From Axinella damicornis (Eukaryota > Porifera > Demospongiae > Axinellida > Axinellidae): a stretch of 64,000 bases of DNA. The stretch covers positions 8,110,676 to 8,174,675 of the forward strand of contig OZ007517.1 in the NCBI GenBank assembly GCA_963931865.1. Reading direction: 5' to 3'. Each line of letters opens with the position of its first letter. Positions within the stretch are counted from its first letter, which is position 1. Below the pieces are notes generated by a model. The model did not search any database, was not told the DNA's origin, and was given only the letters and a program-made list of their open reading frames with translations. Position numbers and translations under genes: made by a program. Below are positions 22,501 through 34,538 of the stretch, piece by piece.

Positions 22501-25500
22501 AGTGAGACTGGGTCACAAGTTGGGACCAATTCCAGCACCTACGCCTTCACTCGTCTGCGGCCATACGATGCTGGCCAGTATACATGTGAGGTGACAATTG
22601 TCTCTCCCTTCCTGAATGGAGACCTCAATGGGACTATGATGCAGTCTGTCACTCTGCAAAGTAAGTCATGTCATATTAATGTTCTGTACTACTTAGGACC
22701 TCACTGGTGCATACCTGATGTAAATCTTTGAAGTAGGAATTCTATCTCAGCACTGACAGTCACGGTGAGTGGACTTTGTGGCCATCCCATTTTTCTCTGA
22801 AAATACACATTCAAAGCTGCAATGCAGTAGCAGTGTTCAAGGTCACAGATACCCCATAAATGACATCTGAAATGCATTTTGCAAATTTCAAACAAAGTAG
22901 CAGCTTGATTCTGACAGTGGTACAATTGGGCCAACATAGAATCCAGTTTTCAATGCAACTGTTGATGACCATATGCAGAGTGGGCTCTTCTGGCCAATCT
23001 GTCCACAATACTGTAACTGCTGTGATGTTGATAACTCAGACTTTGAAAATAGGAAAATGGAAATCTGGTGGCTGTTTTCCATTTTCCGTATCTCTATCAA
23101 TTGCATGACCTCATGGTGTATATCTTGCCAAACCAGTTAGGCAAGCATATACTTTTGTATGCCCTCATGGTGTAACTTGCCAAACCAGTTGGGTTAGCAC
23201 ATGCTGCATAACAAGTATTACATAATAAATTTGAAGCTAACAGAAAAATGGAGAGTTATTCTGTTGATAGCAGATCTATCGGGAAGCCGGGTACAGGTTT
23301 GGCAAGTTTCACCATGAGGGCATACAAAAGTATTATGCTTGCCTAACTGGTTTGGCAAGATATACACCATGAGGTCATGCAATTCAGAGATATGGAAAGT
23401 GGAAAACAACCACCAGATTTCCATTTTCCTATTTTCAAAGTCTGATATGTGCATGAGTTATCAACATCACAGCAATTACAGTATTGTGGACAGATTGGCC
23501 TGAAGAGCCCACTCTCTGGATGGTCATCAACAGTTGCATTGAAAACTGGATTCTATGTTGGCCCAATTGTACCACTGTCAGAATCAAGCTGCTACTTTGT
23601 TTGAAACTTGCAAAATGCATTTCAGATGTCATTTATGGGGTATCTGTGACCTTGAACACTGCTACTGGATTGCAGCTTTGATTATGTATTTTCAGAGAAA
23701 AATGGGATGGCCACAAAGTCCACTCACCAGTCACCAGTGTGATATCAGTGCATCCTGTGGAACTATCATCATAATACTGTAGTGTCCCCACCTAATGACG
23801 CCTTAAGGTGTCATGAGACTTTCAGCTTCATGATGTCACATCCGGCAATGTCCTTGAGAGATATATAGGTTCTGTGACAGCAGAAAGGGCGGGGCAGGGA
23901 GAGGTGGATGGGTACGGTGCACCCGGAGGGTGCAAACAGCATGGCCATGTCTGGGCTTCGCGATAGAAAGGTCTTGGTCGGCACTGGGAGGGCCATTTCC
24001 GCCGTTTTTGGCATAAATGGACTTAGAAAGTAGCTGTCTTGCCTTGTAGGGCCTCCATTTCCAGCATACATCGCCCGTTTTTCAGCTACGGCAGGTTGGC
24101 ATTTCTCAGGAGGCTTGATTGCAAGCTCGTTAATTGGTGGGTGTGGTTAAGTCACGTACACCTGTATATGCTCAGTATAGCTGAAATTACCTGTGTGAGC
24201 AGTTTCGAGCCCAGCAATGCCAGGGAACAGAAATTAGGGTATGTTTAAGTGTTCTATAGACTGAAAATGACCTAGAGAAAGAAATTGGCCCCTAAAGAGT
24301 TAATACGCCCCCCTATTTTGTACACTACATCCAGCCCAAAGTGGGGAAGGGGCGTAATATGCAATTAGTCTCGACTATACGCCCCCTCAAAAAATTTGCT
24401 ACATACACAAACTATTATGACACTGCCAAGGTTCCTGTTCAGTTACAAAAGTACAAACGATCGCCAGTGCTGTTCGTGGTCATCGTGCATGGTCTCCCTA
24501 CATCGGTGAGAAGAGCTGCCACTTCAACACGAGGGCCATAACACTGCATAACATTCACGACGACTTCACTGTAGCCATCCTCAAGAACAGCAATACTGTC
24601 GGTCATGTACCATGGGACATTTCCTGGTATTCCCTGCAGAAGAGTGGCAGTGAGATGACTCGTATCGTCAACGTCAACAGTGATTACTCGATCTGAGGAG
24701 ACGATCTGAAAAGTTGCACCACGTGTAGTTTAGAAGACGCTTACCTGGGGGCATTATAATGAGTCAAACTACCCTGTGCAGGAACTTGGGCGGAAAAGAG
24801 GGGGAGGGCGTATTTTCAAAGGAGCGTATTAGCAGGACACTACACAAAACACATTTTAGGAATTACAACCATGTTCATTTAATTATGCTGTTTGCAAGCA
24901 CATTCTGTGCTCATTAAAATTAGCCTCGTACCCAGGCCTGCATGTTAAGAATCACGGAAGATGGCCTGGTGACACAGCATAGTATGTACATTCCTTACTG
25001 GATGCATTCAAATTTATGTGGCAGGTATAGTGCGTCTTAAAAGTCCTTGCCTGCGCATTACAAGTGACTCGCGAGTACTCGCTCGTTACCCCTCGCACGT
25101 GTGGTACCTGCGAGCGCTTGAGTGTTAAGCGTAACGAGCGAGCACACGCAATGTGTACTGCGCGCGAATACGAGTACGCGTACGCTACTCGCACGTCGCA
25201 CGTACGCGTACGCTACTCGCGCGTCACGCGTACAACAACAACAACGTGTGCTCGTAATGCGCGTACGTGTACGCGCGACGTGCGAGTAGCGTACGCGTGC
25301 TCGTACTCGCGCGCAGTACACATTGCGCGTGCTCGATCGCTCGCAGGTACCACGCGTGCGAGGGATAACGAGCGAGTACTCGCGAGTCACTCATAACGCG
25401 CATGCAAGGACTTTTAAGACGCACTATAGCTTCAGTATAGGCTGTATATATGCTCTGTCATTCTTTAGTATTGAAGTTATGAGTTGACCTTCCTTCAAGG

Positions 25501-28500
25501 GACAACCACACTCCTGGTAGCAGTTGCAACCCCGGATGCAACTCACCGTAGCGCAAGCTAAGTATTGCAGTTCGTTCCAATTAACGCACATGCCACAAGG
25601 CAACCACGCTCTGTCAATCGCTAGCAATAGCGGCCAAAGGGAAGATAAGAAATTGCAGTCCTGAAATCATGAATACACATGTATCTTGGCTCCACTGTAC
25701 TATCAGTGCAAGTGTTGCCCATTGTGTGGTGCTTCCCAGCCTTTTATTACTTGTATGTGTGTGTCTGTGGAGTAGTGATTATCGTTCAATTTCTATCCTG
25801 CCAGTTCCAGCTCCTGTGGTGAGTGTTTTCCGTGGTGGAGGTGCAACTGTCTTTGCTGGAAGCCAGCTAACTCTTACCTGCAATATTGTTTTGGACTCGG
25901 ATCTGTTCCCTATACTTGGAGACCTGAATGTGACTCGCATGTGGACTGGACCCGGCGGTGGGATGCTCTCCAGTGATGGTCATATCACAGTATCTCCAGC
26001 ATCTCAGCAGGGTGCTAGTACTGCCTTCCTCAGCACTGTGGTGTTCAACACTCTGCGGACCTCTGATGCTGGTACCTACACTTGTCAGGCCACAGTTGCG
26101 CCCCGGGGATCCACAGCAGGAACTGTCACTAATGGAGTGGGATCAGAGGATGTGGCAACCCCTACCATACAAGGTACGTACATAAATTATCAGTAATGTA
26201 GGGATACAAGAATGGCAAAAAGTGAGGAAACAAGGGAGGGATGATCGCACAAAACAGTGAAGTACTATATTTCCGTGATCAAACGCCGCACTTGATTAGT
26301 GGCCACGGCTAGTATTCGCGATCGATCGAAGTGCCTTGTCTGGCCCTCGAGGACCGTGACTGTTTTGCTGTGAGCGTGGAGAACTGATCGTTGGTCATAT
26401 TCCCCGAGAGCTATCTACATGTAAGAACGTTTGGTGTTTTCTGAGGTCGGGGCATGGGGGGCGAGCGACATGTGCGGACTGGTGAAATCTTTTGCAAACA
26501 GTAATGGCTTTGCCGTTTCCTACCGTCTTGTCATGATGATTTTGATGGTACCGCACGGCCCCGGGCTGAACAAAACTTCTTTGTTCATACACGGTACTAC
26601 AATCCGTTTCCTCGCTTCCTTGTTTATGCAGAGTTTGATAAATGCTGCCTTTGATTAGTGGCCGCCCTCGACTAGTAGCCGCAGTAAATCGCGTGATGAA
26701 ATAAATAGTAGCTACAGCGTTTGATCGCGGAAATGCGGTACATGTATATGGAAAAAGATCTTGGTCGGGGGGATTGTATACTTCACTATTTTGTGTGATC
26801 ATCCTCCATTGTTTTTGCCATTCTGGTATCCCTGCATCCTGTTACATTTTCCATGTTGTTTATTGCTTGTCTAACATTGTGGTCATATTAATTTCTTGAC
26901 ATAGTCTTGTGATGCTTATGCTGTATGTACATAATTTGACTACTTTGTTACTTCATGTACATTAGAACTATTGTGATTTTTGTATAAAAGTGGATGTGTG
27001 ATTGTAGTGCAGTGTCGTTGTAGGTTGTGGTGCAAGTGTTGTGTGAGAGTCCTAAGTCAATTGCTCAGCTTCCCGACATTCACGTACACAGACCCCACCA
27101 TTCAGTTGGGCCTCACTTCCAATGCTACTCGTTTCCCCAACACGGCTCCCTACAACACCTTCTCCCTCACCTGCACTGCCACTGGCCCTCCGGGAGTGGT
27201 CTCACCAAAGGCTTTCACTTGGAGAAGGAGGATCGGGGCAGACACTTCTGGCTTGACGGATGTGATTGACAATGGTGACTCCATCCTCATCACCTCCGTT
27301 GACCTGACCCAGCCTATCAGCACCAGTGTACTGACGGTGCGAGAGACTGCTGCTGGAGTCTACCGCTACCGCTGCAGGGTTGACTTCACTGAACTGGCCG
27401 TCGCCGACAATGTAGATGAATACCCCATCACTGTCACAAGTGAGTGGGTATGACTACTGCTTACATCAAAATATCACAGTCAATCACTTTCATTGATGAT
27501 TTACTTACTTAGCTCTACGTATATGCCCAGGAATATTTGCCACCTCTGTAACACTTGTACACTGTACGTATATAATCTCATCCTAGTCCACATTTGTTGA
27601 TGCTTTCATACTAGTAAAACCCACATGACGATTCGGAGGATCGTTGCATTGCATATTTTGCCGCTCTAGGTGTTACTTTGGAGTCACTCACTGCCCTGGA
27701 TGCATGAGGTTGACTGTAAGGTCCCAGCTGGTTTGATAATTAGACTGGATTTCAAGTATATACCAGATCTATTTTAGCATCACACACCAACTTCGATGGA
27801 GCATGTCTTCATGAAAGTGTATGTGTCCTTTTTATCATGTCTGTGGCACAAGTAATTGATTGTGTGTGTGTATTTGTGAACTCCATGGACCCTCAACGAT
27901 CACTTCTGAGGGGAGTCTTAATGTTCCTGGCCTGGTGTACCAGTATACCTTCTCATTAGCCACTGCCGACACCTGTTGAGTCTATCCTCGATATTTTACT
28001 CACAGTCAGAGCAATAATACCTCTGTGTCAGCCATTTTGTTGAAACGTTATGTGTCTTTCCATCAGATTCAGCCAATCCTGTGCAACCCCAAAGCCTGAT
28101 GAACATTGACACTCGCTATGACAGAGCCACAGTCCAGTGGAGTGTATCCTACATAGCCTACACTCCTGAGACCTATACTGTGAACTATGGCCTTGCAACG
28201 GATTCACTGAACATGTCAGCCACTGCACCACAGAGGGGTGACAACTTCGCTGTCCCCAGCCAACCATTCATGTTCACCGCTGTACTGACTGGGCTTAGTC
28301 CTGGGGTGACCTACTACTACCGGGTGGAGGCTAGGAACTCTGTGGGACCCACTCTCAGTGTTGTGCAGCAGTTCACATCGGCTGAACTACGTATGTACAT
28401 ATTTACTTGTGTGTACATGTATCTCTGTGCACCAAACACCAATACTATTTTGAGGCCATTTTGTGAACGTAGCCAAAAATAGTAACAGATGTACCATGTG

Positions 28501-31500
28501 AACCTTTAATCAATGATAGCTAGGCAATTTCTCCTGCGTATCTCAATTTTCGCTGTATGTCTCAAATTCCTAGCCATTCCCACCCTTCTTAGACTGCAGT
28601 TTGATTATCTAATTTGTTGTTTCTACTAAATCTCATGGTGTCCTTGGACCTCAAGCTATTAGTTGTAGAACCAGCTTTCATAGCAAGGGGCATTGGAGAG
28701 ACATACGGGTTGGAGAGGAGTGAGAACCTCTAGAGTGGATGACATACTCAAGTGGGCGAGTCAACTATTTGTAGTGCTGACATTGAACAACCCACTCGCC
28801 ATGGCATGGCACATCGATGTATTTCGTAGCCAATGAACTATTTTACTGCTGAAAAGCATTACTGACTCCCATGCATTGTTCTGTTACGACGCTAGTGACT
28901 ACCGTATATTGGGGAATTTTTGTTGTTAAAATATTTTCGCAAATGCCGCTAAACACGAAATGTTATCACGCGAAATTCACGAATACTGAGAAAAGAGGAT
29001 AAATTAAGGTAATGAACACGTGTACATTACTGCACAATTCATGGCTCTGTAGCTGTTTCGCTGCTTTCAATGATGAACTTCCAGGCTGACTCACGACGAG
29101 ATACCTTCTCAAAATATCGCTCTAGTGAATGAGCACACGGTGCCGGAATAGGCAAGTACGTTTGCCTCCATGGTGGGTCCGCAGCAACTTGAGTTTCACG
29201 CTACAGTGTACGTTGTTTGGATGTGTTAAAGCGAATGTGTATAGATGCCAAATGACAATGGGACTATAGTCGGTCTGCGAGTTACTTGTACAACTGGGAA
29301 GGAGGGGGGATTTTATTTTTTGAAAGCAGGTGCTCTGAGATCAATTCTGGTGGGTTTGTGGCAACTAGGTAACTAGTTACTGATACATCAAAATTTCCAC
29401 ACTGAAGCTACAGTGTAGGTAATAGCCATGGTATGTGTGAAACTGATAAGTGTTTCTCTCCTCTTCCACAGCTCCCACTCCCCCTCGGATGTTCCAGATC
29501 ACTGCAGTGACGACAAACAGCCTCAGCTTCTCATGGCAGGAACCAGAGACTGCTAATGGAGAGATAACAAGATATGAACTGTCTTGTCTGCCTCTACTGT
29601 CTGGCATCCCCATACCTCAGACCCTCACGCCAGTGCCCACTGCTCGAACAGCTATGCTGGCTAACCTTCTTCCTGGTGTGAGGTACAACTGCAGCATTGG
29701 AGCTAGGAATGGTGCTGCACCATCACCCCTCGTTTATGCTGATAGCATTACAGTAGAAATTGGTAAGATTATTTTAGTATGTATTGTCTGTCACACTTTA
29801 ATTGCATGAGCATGTAAAGTTGTGTAAGCAGTAGGCACTGCGCTTCCAGTATCTGGAACCGTGCTGGTGGTGAGCACTCTGCCACCAAGAGGCTTCAAAA
29901 TTATTATGTTTCTGTCAGTATAATTATGTCATATAGTGCATCTCAAAAGTCCTTGAATGGAACTGCCCGTCCTCGTTACAATTAGGCGGTATCACTCGCA
30001 GGTCTTCGCTGGATTTGTATACACGGTGCTCGCAAACCACACACTCATACTCGCAAACCATGCTTGAGGTTGCACTTGCTGGCGCTTGTGCGCACATACT
30101 CGTGCTCGCTTTTCGTACGCTAGAGCTCGCTCGCTACTTATAGTGCGCGCTCTATGTACGCATACGCGTCCGTGCTCATTCACCCGTTGCTCTCTCTGTG
30201 CCACGCTCGTGCTTTGTTATACAACACAATTTAGGCACTCGATAACCTGTGCAAGGTCCTCACTTAAGCACTCAAAATAGCGAGCGAGTGCGAGTGGTAC
30301 GTGGGCGATTCTAGTGAGGACTCGCGAGGGAACCCTCGCTCGAATTCAAGGACTTTTGAGATACACTATAGCAATCACGACATAATTTTGTAAGTTGTCA
30401 AACATTAATTAATTACATTACGTTATGCAGTGCAGTTTCCCATGCCATAGTGTACTTACGTTACGTGGCCCTTACCAGTAGCCTCGTTCCCAGGCACTCG
30501 GTGATTGGGGAGAAGAGTGCCTGGTACGTATCCACTGTTTGCACATGCGCGAGCAATTCTGTTACATTCTCCGTATAATTCATCAAGAATCGTAAGCTGA
30601 AATAACACAGACAAATATTCAGTAAAATATACAGCTGCAGCATCATGTGGGGCCATTGTTTCGAAGTCTGTGCCAGACTGTGGACGGAGTTACACTGCTT
30701 CTGCCTTTCCGAAGTGGACGCGAGGCACGATACAAATGGTAAGACCCCGTAGATATATTCAACATGGCCGTATGTAGCCACTCAAACACATCTTCCCATT
30801 ACGTATGTGTGTGCTGTATGCTGTCAGTTGTTCGTCCTCAGCATCGTTCCTGCTTTTTCCGACCTTACCAAGAGCATACGGCATGGCTTGGTTGAACAGA
30901 ACTGTGTCTTGTAGGTGTGAGCAACTCCCATGTTTCAGTAATGTACAGTCGTGCGACACGGACTAGTATAGCAGTAGTTTCCAAGTTCCCCACAAGACCT
31001 GGGGAGCCGTGCATGTGCAAACAGTGGAAACCAGGCGCTATTCTCCCCAGTTACCGAGCGCCTGGGAATGAGGCTATATACCTTACCAGTGGACCCTGTA
31101 TCTCAGATAGAAATGGGGAAGTGCAGCAGCTAGATAAATTGGTAAATTTCGTGATACATGTATACTGCATTCTGTGATGTGAGCTCCTTGGTGCATGAGT
31201 TATTCGGGAATCAGGCCAGAACTGCTTCCATTGATCACAGTAGATCAATTGGTACGCTTCCTTTGGCCAACTCCGCAATTTGATATTTTGTGCATGTTGT
31301 AGTGACTTTGAGAGTTCAAATAACTTTGATTATAGTGACAGGGTATTGGTACAACTGGAATTCAGAACTCTGCATCAGCAATCAAACACAGGTTTATAGA
31401 GAGAATGAGAGAATACACCTGCAATATTTCATGACTGGACTGGACTGGTTTTGAGAACAATGTACAACAATATTACAAGAACACAGCTGTCCATGACTCC

Positions 31501-34500
31501 ATGTATTGTTCCAAATGCTACATCTCCTTCTCACCCTCGGGAAAAGTAATGTCCATGAATTAACTCTGAAATCGGTCAGGGGGTTTGCGCACACGTTGAG
31601 GATAGCGTCTCAGAGGTGGAGTCGTGATTGGCGAGGAATTACTAGTTTCCTGAGCCAGTTCTTGATTATCGGAGAGAGCAGCAGTTTCGGCTGAAGTAGA
31701 GGGAGACTCCGTAGCAGGCACCACAGTGGGAACATCTCCAGGTGGAGTCAAAGGTGGAGAATAGCTGACAGGGTTCCCCAAGTCTGGTGTAGTGTTCTGT
31801 TCAGCAGTCTCTTCCTGTGGACTGTCTGCAGTCTCAAGGAGATGCCGCCTCCATAATACTACAGTAGCCACCTGCACTAGGTAGGACAAAGGTCCCCTTC
31901 GCTCAACAACAGTGCCCAACACCCAACAAGCTCAAATTCCGGGCCATAACTCTCTGACCCATGAAGAATTCTCGCCTCCGAGAATGGGAGTCATGTCCAT
32001 CCTTCTGGTTCACCTGTTTCTGGGATATGGCAATGGTGAGATCCGGTCTTAGCAGATCAAGCCTTGTTCGAAGCTTCCGCTGGAGAAACAATTCACACGG
32101 CAACTCATTGGTAGTAGTATGAGGAGTGGTGCGGTAGCACAATAGGAAATTCGTCAGTTTCTGGTGCGGTTCCTTGAAATCACTGCTCCTCATAGCATTC
32201 TTGAGGGTTCTCACAAATCGCTCCACCAAGCCATTAGTAGAGGGATGATAGGGGGAACTTTTGATGTGCTTCACCCCATTGAACATAGCAAACTCAGAAG
32301 AAGTGAATTGGGCCGGGGGCCGTTGTCTGATACAACTTGTTGAGGAAGACCAAAAGTTGCAAACCGGCTTCTTAATGCACGAATTGTCGCTTGAGAGGTA
32401 GTAGAGGTAGTAGAGGACATTTCTATGACCTCCGGCCACTTAGAGTGGGCATCCACAACAATCAACATCATTTTCCCATCAATTGGACCAGCGTAGTCAA
32501 TGTGAATATGCTGCCAAGGTTGAGTTGGCCATAACCACGGATGGAGTGGTGCTACTGCGGGTGTGACATTTAGTGCAACTTTTGACCAAGGACTCAAGGT
32601 CACCATCCAGCCCCGACCAGACATAGCTTCTTGCGACAGCCTTCATGCGGGCAATGCTAGTGTGGCTCCGGTGCAGTTCCGTGAGCACCTTGGAATTTGA
32701 CGGGTACAATGACTCGAATTCCCCAAAGGAGGCATCCTTGCTCCACTGACAACTCGTTCCTTCTGGACCAATAAGGCTGCATGGTTTGTTCTGTCAACAC
32801 TGCAGGCCAGCCAACTTTTGTGTAGTGCAGCACACGGGACAAAATTGGGTGACGACGAGTAGCTTCTGCTATCTGCTTTGAGGTCACTGGTAAAGCAGCC
32901 AACTGGTGGATGTTGAAGATAGTGGAAATGGGCACCGAGTCAGACCCCATACTGTTTTTCAGGGGTAATCTGGACAAGCCATCGGCATTCCCGTGTGCCT
33001 TGGTGGGCCTGAATTGGATCTGGTACGTATTTGTAGGCCGACAAAATAAGTGCCCAACACTTGGTCTGTAGAGTAAACGGACTGTAGGGCTAGACATATT
33101 GTGACATACTAGTAGACAAGCTTGTTTTTGAGCACAACTTTTCAAACACCCTGTACTGTTCAAACATTGTTTTATAGGATATAATGTGTCTTCAATCACT
33201 TGCGATTATTTTGTGCAACATTTCGGCTGTAATATTCAATGTTGAATAATATTATTTGATGCAATGACATCACTGATTTCATCAATAATTAATACTATAG
33301 TACCTACATTTCGAAACAGGTCTGTAGGGATACAGAGCAGAATCAGAATGGGTAACAGATCTGTATCAGTTCAGCAATCATTCTGAATCAGACAAGTACA
33401 CACGTCTGTATCATTGTTGTGCCCAAAACATCAGAGCCAGACAGTACAGGATGTGTGGAACGGATCTGTAATCAGATCTGATTCAGATCCGTTACAGATC
33501 TGATTCAGAATGCAACTTTTTGCTGTGATACTTGGCTTGCACTACCAGCGAGTTGCAACCCAGCTACTTCCTCCTCGTTTGCCTTGCTCCCTGATTGCGT
33601 CCACTTCAGCTGCTGCATCCCGATTTAGCATCCGCTTCAGCTGCAGCTCCCCAATTGTAGTCTCGCGGGCCAGCCTCTCGCCACACCCACTGCGGGGAGG
33701 GGAGAGTCTGGGAAAATTCCCATCATCGTCTCGTATCTAACACGCCAGGAATTTTTTGGTGTGTTAAGTGGATTCAACGGAGCAGTGGTTGCCTTTCAGT
33801 ACACTAGTATGTGGTGCTTAACACCCCAGCATCAATGGTTTTTTACTACACACACTCCCAATTACGTTCGCACCTACTTAGCCAGCTGCCCTACTGCTGA
33901 TCCTGCAGTACGAGAGCCATATGGCAATTTTCCCAGACTCTCCCCTCCCCGCAGTGGGTGTGGCGAGAGGCTGGCCCGCGAGACTACCCCAATTGTGTCC
34001 GCTTCTGCTGCTACATGCTCCTTGATTGCGTCCGCTTCAGCTTTGCTCCCGGATTCAGGGCCGTAGCTGCCGGTGCGGTTGGTCAGGTTTCAACCTGACC
34101 ACTTTTGGGTAAAAAAAACTTAGCGGCGATGACACGAACACAGCACGCGCGGCAGACCACCCCGCGTTTTTTGCGGTGATCGATCGCGTACTAAGATGGC
34201 TGCGAATAGCTTGATGTCTTCTCATCATCCCAAGAGTTTCCCAAGCGAACATTTGGTAAGTCGAAACCTGTACTGTGCTCCACGCAGAGCCAGTGGTTTA
34301 ATAGCTAGCTGGCCGTTCCTGCACTACGACGAACAGGAAGCGCTGAGTCTGCATGCGAGGCATGTCACTGTAGCCATAGATATCCATGCTCTAGCTAACA
34401 AGCACTGTGCCCACAGCTGCAGATCTATATAGACTCCGGTTGCCACATTCTTACCCAAGAATTGCATCAGAAACCACCTCAGAAGGCCAGAAATCCCAAA

Positions 34501-34507
34501 AATTTCC

Positions 34508-34538
<31 letters not shown>

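Noticed and set aside
22811..23681. Matching 65-82 codon frames on opposite strands (MWTDWPEEPTL...).
   Set aside because: These are the two arms of the foldback element read in mirror image, not a gene pair.
25058..25396. 110-codon frames on both strands with Arg/Ala/Val-rich products.
   Set aside because: They are translations of a CpG-rich palindrome and mirror each other.
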